Source: Gemmataceae bacterium (GTDB lineage Bacteria; Planctomycetota; Planctomycetia; Gemmatales; Gemmataceae). Taken from it: 62,194 nt of DNA. The notes beneath the pieces are model-generated. The model ran no database searches and was not told the DNA's origin. It saw nothing but the letters and a program-made list of their open reading frames with translations. Positions 34,415 through 44,500 of the stretch are shown here, piece after piece. How positions within the stretch are numbered: position 1 is the stretch's first letter; the number at the start of each line of letters is the position of its first letter. A program made the translations under genes and the position numbers. The DNA is taken from assembly GCA_009692005.1 (NCBI GenBank), contig SHZZ01000016.1, positions 1 to 62,194 on the forward strand. The letters run 5' to 3'.

Positions 34415-35671
34415 TTGCACATCGATAGAGCTTTACGAACCGCCTGGCTGATTGTCGCGCTTCTTTGGCCGGTGGCGCTGTTGAATTATCTCGATCGGCA
34501 AATGATCGCCGCCATGCAACAGTCAGTCATGCAGGATATCTCCGACATCGGTTCCGACACTCGCTGGGGGCTCATGCTCGGGCAGTTCAAATGGGTGTAC
34601 GCCTTCTTCAGCCCGCTGGGCGGGTGGCTGGCCGACCGCTACAGCAAAAAGATCACTATTTGCGGAAGCTTGTTCGTGTGGTCGGTGGTGACCTGGGCAA
34701 CCGGCCAGGTGGTCACCTACAACGGCTTGCTCTGGACCCGCACTCTGATGGGGATCAGCGAGGCCTTTTACATCCCTGCGGCGCTGGCGCTCATTGCCGA
34801 CTACCACACCGGGCATACCCGGTCCCGCGCCGTGGGCATTCATCAAATCGGCATATACTCCGGAGTAATCATTGGGAGTTTCGCCGGTTATGTTGCTGAT
34901 GCCCCCAGCCTGGGATGGCGCTGGGCCTTCGACCTGACCGGGTTGGCCGGAGTGATTTACGCTCTGCCGCTCCTTTTTTTCCTGAAGGACCAGCCCGTTG
35001 CCAGCCGCCAGGCCAAAGGGGCGAACACCACTCTGGCTGCCTCGTTTTTCGCCTTACTTGGGAATGGTTCCTTTATCCTGCTGGTGCTTTATTTCACGCT
35101 GCCGGCGATGGCCGGTTGGGTGGTGCGCGATTGGATGCCCGGGGTTCTGCGCAAGGAGTTGAACTTGCAGCAAGGAATCGCCGGGGTCAGCGCCGTGGTC
35201 TACTGGCAAGGCGCGGCGATTGCCAGCGCCATATTTGGCGGCTGGCTGGCCGACTATTGGATGCGCCGCACCAGCCGCGGCCGTATCTATGTCAGCGCCC
35301 TCGGCATGTGTTGCATCATTCCCGCCATGCTGGGTGTGGGCATTGTCATTAGCCAGGGGTCGCTTTCCTTGGCCGTGGCCTTCCTGATCCTGTTCGGCAT
35401 CGGCTGGGGCCTTTTCGATTGCAACAACATGCCGATCCTGTCGCAGATTGTGCCGCCGCATTTGCGGGCCACCGGCTACGGAGTCATGAACATGGTGAGC
35501 ATCAGTTGTGGCGGCCTGGCGGATTTGGGGTTTGGCATGCTGCGCGACAAGCAGGTTCCCTTGCAACTGATCTTTGGCGCCTTCGCCTCCATCGCCCTGG
35601 TCTCGGTGGTCCTGGTGCTGCTGATCCGGCCGCGGGCGGAGCTGTCCGATGGGCTGGAAGAGAAAAAATAA
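34415..35671 (+). CDS. MFS transporter
   Basis: About 418 residues with 12 predicted helices in two halves. The loop motif GGWLADRYSKKI between helices 2 and 3 and a second GGWLADYWMRRTSRGRI in the second half are typical of major facilitators. WRWAFDLTGLAGVIYALPLLFF is helix 6. N-terminal sequence ALLNYLDRQMIAAM is common to organic-anion or sugar-acid transporters of the ACS-like type, so the cargo may be a sugar acid or similar. No ATG lies near the 5' end. The frame opens at a TTG (34415) that overlaps the AAGGAG site, see the finding on this start. It probably belongs to the run beginning at 28908. Confidence 0.85.
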   Translation: MHIDRALRTAWLIVALLWPVALLNYLDRQMIAAMQQSVMQDISDIGSDTRWGLMLGQFKWVYAFFSPLGGWLADRYSKKITICGSLFVWSVVTWATGQVVTYNGLLWTRTLMGISEAFYIPAALALIADYHTGHTRSRAVGIHQIGIYSGVIIGSFAGYVADAPSLGWRWAFDLTGLAGVIYALPLLFFLKDQPVASRQAKGANTTLAASFFALLGNGSFILLVLYFTLPAMAGWVVRDWMPGVLRKELNLQQGIAGVSAVVYWQGAAIASAIFGGWLADYWMRRTSRGRIYVSALGMCCIIPAMLGVGIVISQGSLSLAVAFLILFGIGWGLFDCNNMPILSQIVPPHLRATGYGVMNMVSISCGGLADLGFGMLRDKQVPLQLIFGAFASIALVSVVLVLLIRPRAELSDGLEEKK

Positions 35672-35707
35672 CCACGGCCAAGAGACCTTGAACCCGGGGT
35701 CGATGTC

Positions 35708-36298
35708 ATGCCCGAGAAAGTGAAACTAGACTTGCCTGGGGCGGAGGTTTACTTTTTTCCAGACTTCCTCACACCGGCCGAGGACGCGGAGTTTTTCTCC
35801 CGCTTGATGCTAGAAGTCACCTGGAAACAGGAATCGATGAAAATGTTCGGCAAAGAAGTGAAGCTGCCGCGCCTGACTTCCTGGCATGCCAGCGACGGGC
35901 TTTCCTATAGCTACTCCGGCATCACCTCGCTTCCTTTGCCCTGGCTTCCCCCTTTAACCTGGCTCAGGGAAAAGGTGGAACAGGTTTGCCAATGTTCCTT
36001 CAACAGCGTGTTGCTGAATCTCTACCGGGATGGCAACGACTCCGTCTCCTGGCACGCCGACGATGAAAAAGAGCTGGGGCCCGATCCGCTGATCGCCTCG
36101 GTATCGTTGGGTGCGCCGCGCAGGTTTCAGTTCAAAAGTCGGGTGAAACCGGAATCGCGTAGGGAAATCCTTTTGACCAGCGGCTGCCTTCTATTCATGG
36201 GCCTGGGGTCGCAGACGCTTTGGCTGCATCAGGTTCCAAAAGAGAAGATGGCAACTCAGGCCAGGATCAACCTGACCTTCCGTTGCATGGAGATGTGA
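35708..36298 (+). CDS. alkB: AlkB-family 2-oxoglutarate/Fe(II) dioxygenase
   Basis: A 196-residue protein of the size of short AlkB homologues. The Fe(II) triad is visible: His116 and Asp118 in SWHADDE, His174 in LWLHQVPK. Arg186 in ARINLTFR binds 2-oxoglutarate, and Arg192 is the second conserved Arg. LNLYRDGNDSVSWHADDE is a textbook stretch of the family. Such enzymes remove N-alkyl lesions from DNA or RNA. It is cytoplasmic and lies 36 bases after the MFS gene, perhaps by chance rather than by function. The subtype (ALKBH2/3-like DNA repair versus RNA) is not certain. Confidence 0.92.
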   Translation: MPEKVKLDLPGAEVYFFPDFLTPAEDAEFFSRLMLEVTWKQESMKMFGKEVKLPRLTSWHASDGLSYSYSGITSLPLPWLPPLTWLREKVEQVCQCSFNSVLLNLYRDGNDSVSWHADDEKELGPDPLIASVSLGAPRRFQFKSRVKPESRREILLTSGCLLFMGLGSQTLWLHQVPKEKMATQARINLTFRCMEM

Positions 36299-36360
36299 AG
36301 TTCAAGCTGGCCTGGAATAAATAAATTTCTCTCCCGGTGTGGGGGTGGCCTTTCATTCCT

Positions 36361-37749
36361 TCACGCCATGATCTCTTCCACTACCTTGCCTTCGACATCG
36401 GTGAGTCGGAAGTCGCGGCCGGCGTGCCGGAAGGTCAAGCGCTCGTGGTCCAGCCCCAATAAGTGCAGAATAGTGGCGTGAAAATCGTGGACATGAACCC
36501 CGTCTTGGCCGACCGCTATGCCATGGTCGTCGGAGGAACCATAAACCAAGCCGCCCTTGACTCCGCCGCCGGCCATCCAGGAAGAAAAGACCTGGTGATG
36601 GTGTTCCCTTCCGGGGTGAGTGGCGTTTTCGTGATAAGGGGTGCGGCCGAACTCGGTGGTCCAAACTACCAGGGTGTCTTCAAGCATGCCGCGGTTTTTC
36701 AAGTCGAGAATCAGCCCGGCGATGGGCCGATCGATCTTGGCCGCAAGGCGGGCGTGGTCTTTCATGTCGCCGTGCGAATCCCAGTTGTTGGAAGAGCCAG
36801 TGTCGATGAGTTCAATAAAGCGCACGCCGCGCTCGGCCAGCCTGCGGGCGGCGAGGCATTGCCAGCCAAAGCCGGTAGTTTGCCCGCGTTCAAGACCATA
36901 AAGTCGCAAGGTGGCCTCTGTTTCCCGGGAGAAATCAAAAGCCTCCGGGGCCTGGGCTTGCATGCCAAAGGCGGTTTCAAAGGAGCGGATGCGGGCTTCT
37001 AAAGCCTGGTCGGCCTGGCGTTGTTGCAAGTGTTTTTTGTTGGCCTGGTCGGTGAGAGCCAGTTCCAGTCGTTGCAAATCCGCAGAAGGCAAGCGTGGGC
37101 TGAGGTTGGGAATGGGGTTGGGCCCGGGCTGAATGCGCGTTCCCTGGTGGGAGCCGGGAAGAAAGTTGTTGCCCCAGGTTTGCGCGCCTGCGTAGGGGTC
37201 GGCCGGGGCAATCACCATGAAGGAAGGGAGGTTTTGGTTTTCCGTTCCGAGGCCGTAACTGACCCAGGCGCCCAGGCTGGGCCGTGCGAAAGTCCACGAC
37301 CCGCAGTGCATTCCCAAAGTGCTTTCGTAATGATTGGTGTGGTTGGATTTCATGGAGCGGATAACGCAAAGCTGGTCGGCCATTTCGCGCACATGAGGAA
37401 AAAGTTCGCTAACCTGGGTGCCGCACTTTCCACCGGGTTTGAACTCCCAGTTGGGGCGCTTGAGGAAGCGCTTGAACTCGCCGAGCTTTCCTTGCCAGTT
37501 GTCCACGGAAATGGTCTTGCCCGCGTCGGCGAAGAGCTTGGGTTTATAATCAAAGGAATCGACATGGGAAACCCCGCCGGTCATGTACAGGAAGATGACG
37601 CGCTTGGCTCTGGGCTCGATGTGTGGCGGTTTCGCCGCCAGGGGGTCGACTGTGTCGGCGCGAACTTCTTCCGCCGCCAGGGCTGCCAATGCCGTCATGG
37701 CGAAACCGCCCGCCGCGTTCTTCAATATCTCCCGCCGACTAATAGGCAT
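36361..37749 (-). CDS. DUF1501 family exported protein
   Basis: A 462-residue protein. Leader MPISRREILKNAAGGFAMTA has a twin-arginine SRREIL. Motifs: RVIFLYMTGGVSHVDSFDYK near residue 49, NNWDSHGDMKDH in the last third, VVWTTEFGRTP, EHHHQVFSSWMAGGG, and RLTFRHAGRDFRLTDVEG. It is very similar in layout to 32865-34274. It is directly downstream of the DUF1549/DUF1553 gene 37753-39888 with three bases between stop and start, so the two form one operon. Function is unknown beyond the alkaline phosphatase/sulfatase superfamily resemblance. Confidence 0.92.
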   Translation of the reverse strand: MPISRREILKNAAGGFAMTALAALAAEEVRADTVDPLAAKPPHIEPRAKRVIFLYMTGGVSHVDSFDYKPKLFADAGKTISVDNWQGKLGEFKRFLKRPNWEFKPGGKCGTQVSELFPHVREMADQLCVIRSMKSNHTNHYESTLGMHCGSWTFARPSLGAWVSYGLGTENQNLPSFMVIAPADPYAGAQTWGNNFLPGSHQGTRIQPGPNPIPNLSPRLPSADLQRLELALTDQANKKHLQQRQADQALEARIRSFETAFGMQAQAPEAFDFSRETEATLRLYGLERGQTTGFGWQCLAARRLAERGVRFIELIDTGSSNNWDSHGDMKDHARLAAKIDRPIAGLILDLKNRGMLEDTLVVWTTEFGRTPYHENATHPGREHHHQVFSSWMAGGGVKGGLVYGSSDDHGIAVGQDGVHVHDFHATILHLLGLDHERLTFRHAGRDFRLTDVEGKVVEEIMA

Positions 37750-37752
37750 TGG

Positions 37753-39888
37753 TTAATCCAGGAATAGGAACTCGTTACGGGTTAAAAGGGAACGAGCAAA
37801 GCTGGTGAAAGCCGCCAGCTCGCGCTGCTGGGGCGGCAGGGCGGCAGGCAGGTTTTCCCGGTAGGCTGCCAAATACTCCTTGGCGGAGGAAATCTCCGCT
37901 TCAACAGGCGCTCGCGAGAGAGCCAGAAAAAACCCCTTGCTGATCCTGGCTGGTTCGTCCTGACTGGCGGCAATCATTTTTCGGCCCAGCGATTGCGCGC
38001 GCTCAAAGACAAACGGGTCGTTCATAAAAAAAAGGGCCTGGGTCGGCACGGTGGTTGTGGTCCTGCCCGCTGTGCTGCTGTTGGGGTCGGCGCCATCGAA
38101 GAGGGCCAGGAAGGGATGCCGCTTCAGGCGCGGTTGCATCAGGTAGACCGAGCGCTGCTTGGTTTCATACAGGGCCTGGAAGGGATTGTGCTGGGTGAAC
38201 CCCCATTGCGCCGGCTTGGGAAAGGGGTGTGGGCCGCCGGGGGAAGGATCGAGGTCGCCACTGACCGCGAGCAAGGCATCGCGGATTTCCTCGGCGGTGA
38301 GCCTGCGGGAGTTGTAGCGCTGAAGAAGTTTATTCTCTGGGTCCGCGCCCGATGGATTGGCCTGGGCATTTCCGCCACCTATTTGATACGCCGTGGAATT
38401 CATGATCAGCCGGTGCATGGCCTTGACCGACCAGCCGCTGGCGATGAAACGGGAGGCGAGCCAGTCGAGAAGTTCGGGATGGGAAGGGTGCATCCCGCGG
38501 GCGCCAAAATCGTTGGCAGTTTCCACCAGGCCGCGGCCGAAATGCCCCTGCCATATCCGGTTGACCATGACGCGGGCGGTGAGCGGGTTTTCCTTGCGGG
38601 TCAGCCAATTGGCCAGTTGCAGCCTGCCGCTGCCGGCCTGCGCCGCCAGCGGTTCTCCCCCCAGGATCGCCAGGTTTCTCCTGGGGGCTTCCTTGCCGAA
38701 ATTTTTCGCCTCGCCTCGCTGGCGGATCTTGGCGTTTTGCCCTTTGTCCTCGGTTACCCCGTATGCCAGCGGGAATAAACTGACCTGAGAGAGTTCGTTT
38801 TTCTGCGCCAACAGGGAGTTCATTTTTGCTGCAATGTCCGCCGGCTTGCTGGCGTTGCCGCCGTTCTTTTCCGTGTTGGGTTGTTTGCTTTCCAGTTTTG
38901 CCTTTTCCTCCTGCAGCCGCTTGAGTTGGCCGTTGATTTTCTCAAGCGACGCAGTCCGCTCGTTTTCCCGCCGTTGTATTTCACCTGGAGGAATGGCAGG
39001 GGCAAAGTCACGCTGCTTCTTACTCGATTCGCTGCCGGGGTAGGGATAACGCGTGCTCTCGAAGACGCCAAACCAGCCGTAATAATCATCGCGATTGACC
39101 GGGTCGTACTTGTGGTCATGGCAATGGCAGCAGCCGAGCGACAACCCCAGAACAGTCTGACCCAAAGTGTCGAGCGTGTCCTGGATGGTCAGGTCGTGGT
39201 AGTTTTCTGGGTCGAAGCCGAACCGGCGTGAGATGGCGATAAAGCCGGTGGCCTGGACCAGCCTTTCGAATTGCTCGGTCTGTTTTTCGGAAAGCGCCCC
39301 GCCGGCATTTCGCGCCACCTCCTGGGCGAGAATGTCCCCGGCCAATTGTTCTTGCAAAAACTGGTCATAAGGCTTGTCTTGGTTGAAAGCGTCGATCACC
39401 CAGTTGCGGTACAGGTAGGCTTCCGGTATGGGGAAGTCAGCGGTCTCGCCAGCGGTGTCGGCATAGCGGACGACATCAAGCCAGCGCCGGCCCCAGTGTT
39501 CCCCATAGGAATGGCTGGCCAGCAAACGCTCGATGAGTTTTTCAAACGCCATGGGGGAGTCATCGGCGAGGAACGCTTCGGCCTGCTCGGGAGTTGGTGG
39601 CAAACCGGTCAGGCCAAAGGTGGCCCGGCGGAGCAGTGTCCGTTTATCCGCAAGGGGGGCTTGCTGAAGCCCAGCCGTTTCCAACCGCGACAGGACGAAT
39701 CGGTCGATTCCATTATTCACCCTGGCTGGGTTTTTCACTTGAGGAGGGGCAGGGTCGCGCAAGGGTTGAAACGACCAGAAAGCCCTCTCTTTTTGCGTGA
39801 TGGGCCCAGCTCGGAGAGCGGGGGATTCTTCCTGGAAGGAAAAAACAGCGCTGCTGACGAGGAGGACCGCCAAGGGGATCAGGGTCAT
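37753..39888 (-). CDS. DUF1549 + DUF1553 exported protein without the N-terminal cytochrome domain
   Basis: A 711-residue protein from the ATG at 39888, which opens a signal peptide (MTLIPLAVLLVSSAVFSFQ). The frame stays open upstream to 40107 with no other good start, and no clear ribosome site is seen. DUF1549 starts at NGIDRFVLSRLETAGLQQAP and contains C253-CH-C256-H257 in GCCHCHDHKYDPV, a CxxCH heme-type motif. A helical, Glu/Lys-rich stretch (KLESKQPNTEKNGG region) connects to DUF1553: NPLTARVMVNRIWQGHFG, HPELLDWLASRFIASGWS. Compared with 29967-32780 it lacks the leading cytochrome c domain and the LamG-like segment. It is the first gene of an operon with the DUF1501 gene 36361-37749. 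Confidence 0.9.
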   Translation of the reverse strand: MTLIPLAVLLVSSAVFSFQEESPALRAGPITQKERAFWSFQPLRDPAPPQVKNPARVNNGIDRFVLSRLETAGLQQAPLADKRTLLRRATFGLTGLPPTPEQAEAFLADDSPMAFEKLIERLLASHSYGEHWGRRWLDVVRYADTAGETADFPIPEAYLYRNWVIDAFNQDKPYDQFLQEQLAGDILAQEVARNAGGALSEKQTEQFERLVQATGFIAISRRFGFDPENYHDLTIQDTLDTLGQTVLGLSLGCCHCHDHKYDPVNRDDYYGWFGVFESTRYPYPGSESSKKQRDFAPAIPPGEIQRRENERTASLEKINGQLKRLQEEKAKLESKQPNTEKNGGNASKPADIAAKMNSLLAQKNELSQVSLFPLAYGVTEDKGQNAKIRQRGEAKNFGKEAPRRNLAILGGEPLAAQAGSGRLQLANWLTRKENPLTARVMVNRIWQGHFGRGLVETANDFGARGMHPSHPELLDWLASRFIASGWSVKAMHRLIMNSTAYQIGGGNAQANPSGADPENKLLQRYNSRRLTAEEIRDALLAVSGDLDPSPGGPHPFPKPAQWGFTQHNPFQALYETKQRSVYLMQPRLKRHPFLALFDGADPNSSTAGRTTTTVPTQALFFMNDPFVFERAQSLGRKMIAASQDEPARISKGFFLALSRAPVEAEISSAKEYLAAYRENLPAALPPQQRELAAFTSFARSLLTRNEFLFLD

Positions 39889-40155
39889 GGGCGGCAGGCC
39901 CAAGGGGAAGACTCGCCTGGCAATAAATCTCAAAGGAAAATCTCCGACGAACTGGGCGCACTGGGCAAACTGGCTGCGGCTTGGATTCTTCCCTTTTACT
40001 GTAACTCCGAAGGAAAAATCACTCAAGGAGTTTTTAGTTTCGCCGGGAAATTCTTCCTCTTCACGCCCTGGTTGTGTGCAGTCTCCCTTAAACCATGCGA
40101 CAGGCAAAGGGTTGCACGGGATTCCCCGTCGTTGAACCCTTCGGCCCCTGAAGAA

Positions 40156-41220
40156 TTAGGGGATGGCCACGGGTTCGCCATCTTCGCGAGCGCCCAGGTA
40201 TTGGTAAACCCTCATGTCGATCGATTCATTGATGAATTGGACCCGGCCATCGGCAAAGGCAAAGTTCGCCCCGCCTGAATGGTTCGACTTAAAGCCCCAG
40301 GTAACCGACCAGTTCCACAGGCAACGGGCGGGGTCGCGGGAAGGGTTGAACACCGGGGTGCAGTTGGCGCAATTCCACCCGGGAGGATTCGTGCCCACGG
40401 GAACCGTGTCGATTTTCCAGTTGAGGGGTTGAATCGTCTGCCCTTGGGCGACGGAATTTCCCCCAGCCCAACCGGGATCGAGCCCCGTCACGCTGTTCCA
40501 ACGCTGGAATTCACAAAATTCCGGCAGGGTTTCCCCAATGAGGAAAGTGTTGGAGGTGCCATCCTTGACATGGGACATGGTGATGACTGCGCCTCCGCGG
40601 CAAAACATTCCCCGCATCAAAGTGGCATCAGCGGTGTTGCCCCAACTCATGCTGGCCGGGTAGCCGGGGTGGGTGAGCGGGTTCAATGTGGCCGGCACGG
40701 TGGCGCCTGTTCCTTGCGCGCCGTTGCAGTTTTTTTGAAACGGGTTGCTGCAAGCGGTAGGAGGGTTGTTGCATTGCGGCCCGGTGCTGGCGATGTAGCC
40801 AAAGAGCCGCCCGTCGTGCAGTTCCCAGGTGTCGCTGGGGCAGCGTGACAGGGGCATGCCGCGGGGAAGGATGCGTTGAGTAACGGCGTTGGCCAGGCTT
40901 CCGGAGGCGACAATCTGCGTGTACAGCGGATTTTGCTCGGTGTAGTTCAGGGCTTGAAACATCCAGGAGGTGTTGCCCCCGTTGGGAAAGGTTCCCGTCG
41001 GGGCATTCCCTCGGGGAAATTCCCGGTGGGTCGATTCAAAATTCATGCAGCCGAGCGCCAACTGTTTCAGGCTATTGGTGCATTTGGCCCGGTTGGCCGC
41101 CTCGCGCACTTTCTGAATGGCGGGCAAAAGCAGGCCAATCAAAATGGCTATGATGGCAATGACGACAAGCAGTTCGATCAGAGTGAACCCCATGTGGTTT
41201 GCAAAGGGCTTATTCTTCAT
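40156..41220 (-). CDS. DUF1559 pseudopilin-like protein
   Basis: A 354-residue protein. The ATG at 41220 has AGGGGGG upstream and gives [29 protein letters not shown] in two halves: a short basic leader, then the prepilin cleavage site (G|F) and the hydrophobic helix, then KVREAANRAKCTNSLKQL. The C-terminal FAFADGRVQFINESIDMRV motif closes the family domain. GTSNTFLIGETLPEF is also family-typical. It carries more cysteines (CSNPFQKNCNG, CANCTPVFN) than the other two DUF1559 proteins here, so disulfides are likely. No lipoprotein partner is adjacent. Function is unknown. Confidence 0.92.
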   Translation of the reverse strand: MKNKPFANHMGFTLIELLVVIAIIAILIGLLLPAIQKVREAANRAKCTNSLKQLALGCMNFESTHREFPRGNAPTGTFPNGGNTSWMFQALNYTEQNPLYTQIVASGSLANAVTQRILPRGMPLSRCPSDTWELHDGRLFGYIASTGPQCNNPPTACSNPFQKNCNGAQGTGATVPATLNPLTHPGYPASMSWGNTADATLMRGMFCRGGAVITMSHVKDGTSNTFLIGETLPEFCEFQRWNSVTGLDPGWAGGNSVAQGQTIQPLNWKIDTVPVGTNPPGWNCANCTPVFNPSRDPARCLWNWSVTWGFKSNHSGGANFAFADGRVQFINESIDMRVYQYLGAREDGEPVAIP

Positions 41221-41517
41221 GACACCCCCCTGTAAAAAATGACGAAAAGAGCAAAAACCCCCAGCCTGGCCTGAGAAAGGAGAAAATTCAATCCTCCAGC
41301 AAAGGGAACGAGGGCAGACTTTCCACTGGAAGAATGACACTATGATTATCCCGGGAGTAAACCAATGCAGTCAAGGATAAATTCAAGGGGAAGTGTTGGG
41401 GGGTGGGATCTGGTCGGCATTTGGGAAAAGAAGCCGGGGGGATGCCCACGCTCACAGAAAATGGTCAATCACGGCAATATGAAAACGCTTGAATAAAATT
41501 ATCCGCAATTAAGGGAT

Positions 41518-44500
41518 CTAAACATTTCGCGTGTTGCGGCGGGGCCGTTTGGGTTTTTCCCTCGCCACCTGACTCCCACCGTGGGCTTGCGAAAGCAAAC
41601 TGGGCGCTAGCAAGGCAGCAATTGCCAGGCCGGCGGCCTGGAGCATTTCGCTTTTCCTTTCAACGCCAACCAGGATCTCGGGGAAACGGTCCTGATCAGA
41701 AATGGCTTGATGGCGAGCCAGCCCCAGGGAGAATTCACCCATCTGAGTGTCCCAATTGGCTGTGAAATGCGTGAAATCGCCCAAACTGAGGTCAAACAAA
41801 TCCTCCGGGAGATTTGAAACAACTTCATCTCCGTTGGCAGGAAGTTGGGCGGCTGGTAGCAGGTTGTCCGGGAGCTGAGCCCCCGGGCCTCCTTGCTTTT
41901 CAACTTGAGGAAAAGCCTTGAGCCTGGCTTGCACGAGGTCCGCCAGAATTCCACCCGCGTTCTTAAAGGCTTTGGCCCCTTCTTCCAGCGCAACCTTGCC
42001 GGTGGAATCTACCAGGGAATCCAGGCTGGTTTCAAATTCGCTGGGTACAAAAATAGAAATGGCCCGGTCAACATTCCTGGAAACTTCTTGCAGCAGGTGT
42101 TCCTGTGCGGTCAGGGTGGTTTCGACCACTGCCACCGACAATTCACCTGATTGCAGCAAGGAATTTACGACGAGTTTTGCTGTGGAAATCAGGGGATTGA
42201 CGGAAAGGGCGGATTGGGCCTCCACCTTGCCAGGTTCCAGAGACATGCCGGTTTCATCGGTGATTGCCAGCTTTTGCAGGTCCATTTCCAAGGCTAGGTC
42301 GTCAATTCCTTGGGTTGCCACGCCACCCCCAGCGACAAGGCTGCCGAAAAATTCTTGCGCCAAGGCCGTAGCGGAAAGATTGAAGCCGGTGGTTCCAACC
42401 TGGGAAATGGCGTTCAACAAAGATGAAGAAAAACTTGCTCCGATTCCCTGGGAACCGGAATTGCTTCCCGTGGTTGAGTCGATAGGTCCCGATTGGCCGT
42501 TGTTGCCTACAGGTCCAGGGCTGCCTCCGGGTGTGGAACCAGAAGATTTCGAGCCAAAATCGAGTACTAGGGACAGGCCAGATTTGGGGACATCGGCGGC
42601 GGCAAAGCCCGACACTGCCTGCCCCCCCTGGGTGACGGTTGGATTGATCACCTGGCCATTGGCGGTGACCAAAGCCGCCCCGGCCAGCACCTGACCGGCC
42701 CCAACCCCGGTTAATTGCAGGTTGTACTGTGTGGCCTGCGCCGCGGGGATGACGACCAAGTCGAGGGCGCCCTTGGAAGAAAGACTGGCGGATTTGTTTT
42801 CCAGAATCTGGTTTCCCTGGCTGTTGCCCACCTGCCCGGTTGGGGTGTTCAAGACGAAATCGACCGGGTCGAGCCAGAGCAGGAGGTAATCCTGGTCGAG
42901 TTTCCCGCTGCCGGTTGGATCCTGGCTGGCGATCCAGAAATTCACCAGTTCCTCGGTTATCTTGCTGCTGGCAAGATTGATTGAATCCGCAGCGGAGAGG
43001 TTGGTGGCAACCGAACTGAAGGAGCCGATCAATTCGTTGGAAAGATTATCCAACTGGGTCTGGTCAACTGGGCGGGTGAAACTTTCGGACGAAATGGCGG
43101 GAGACAGAGTGAAGGAATAATCGGTGGACAAGGACAAATCGCCTGGGGCTGTTAAAAGAATGTGGAATTCATCTCCCGAGGAGACCTTAAAGGAAAGGGT
43201 TGGCGAAGTTGCCGAACTGCTGGCCAACTGGATGCTTTCACCGTCCTGGGTGAGAAACACTTTTACCCCGGTCTTCCCGCCTGCGGGGCCGGAAAAACCG
43301 CCCAGGGAAATGGTGGTGTCCTCAAAGGCAACCCCCTTGAAGGCATCGACATCCCCGGCGTGGGAAAAGCTGCCGGTTACTTCCGTACTCTTGGTTCCAA
43401 GGACCAAGGAAGTGGCGGCCGAGGCGGTGTTGCCGTGGTCGTCCGCAGCAGCGCTTGGGTCATGCAGAACTTCCATGCGGTAGGTCCCGACTCCCCCGCC
43501 ATACGACGCGGCGGTCAATAAATAAGTTTCCCCCGCGGTCAAGTCGATGCTGATAAAGCTGTGGGAAACATTGGGGCTGGCATCGTCATTGCTGGCCAGA
43601 ATATTTCCGGCCATATCTTTAACGGTCAGTTGCGTGTCGAGAGGATTCACCGGGCCGGTTCCAAAAAGGCGGATGCGGTAGTTTCCGGAAACCTCCGGAG
43701 CCAGCTTGAACAGATCCTCGTCGCCACAGGCTTCAATCTCGCCCTCCTGGCTGTCCTGGTTGCCCGCCAAAGCAATTCTCCCGGGTGTGGAGCCAAAATC
43801 ATCCACGACCGGTTCAACCTGCAACTCGAAGGCGCCCGTGGTTTGCGATGCCCCTTGGACTTCAAAATAGTAAGACTTTCCTGCTTCCAGGCAGCGGAAG
43901 AGCAAACTGTCGGAAGCCCCCAGGGAGGCATCGCCAGTTTGATTATTGCTGTAAGCGAGCAGGCTGCCGCTGGAATCATAGAGGGATAAATAAGCATCCA
44001 GATTCGACCCGGATTCAGCGGCGAGCGATACCTTCACAATCTCGGTGGTGACCGGGACAAATTCGAAAAAGTCACTCTCGCCCGCGGATTGAATCTCCCC
44101 CAGGGTCGTGGCAAAATTCCCGCTGTTGGCCAGAAGGCTGGCCGATTGCCGGGTATTCCCATGGTCGTCGGTATCGAGCCTGGCCCAAACCTTGTAATCA
44201 CCCACGGAGGAACCCACTCCGGCGGTTTGCAGGTAAATCACCTCCCCGGCGTTGACGGGCAAAGCCACCAAGCTGTTGAAGCCCGACCCAAAGTTGTCAT
44301 CCTCGACCACCAGATTTTCCAAGCTGTTTTGGTAAATTCGCAAGTAGCCATCCAGCTTGCTGGTGGCAGCGGCATTCAATCCGAGATTGAGAATGCCGGC
44401 GGTGGTGATTTCCAGTTTGAATAAATCGCGATCGCCAACGGCATTGATCGTGCCGAGGGAATTGGCCTGGTTGGCCGAATCGAGAACCAGGACATGGCTG

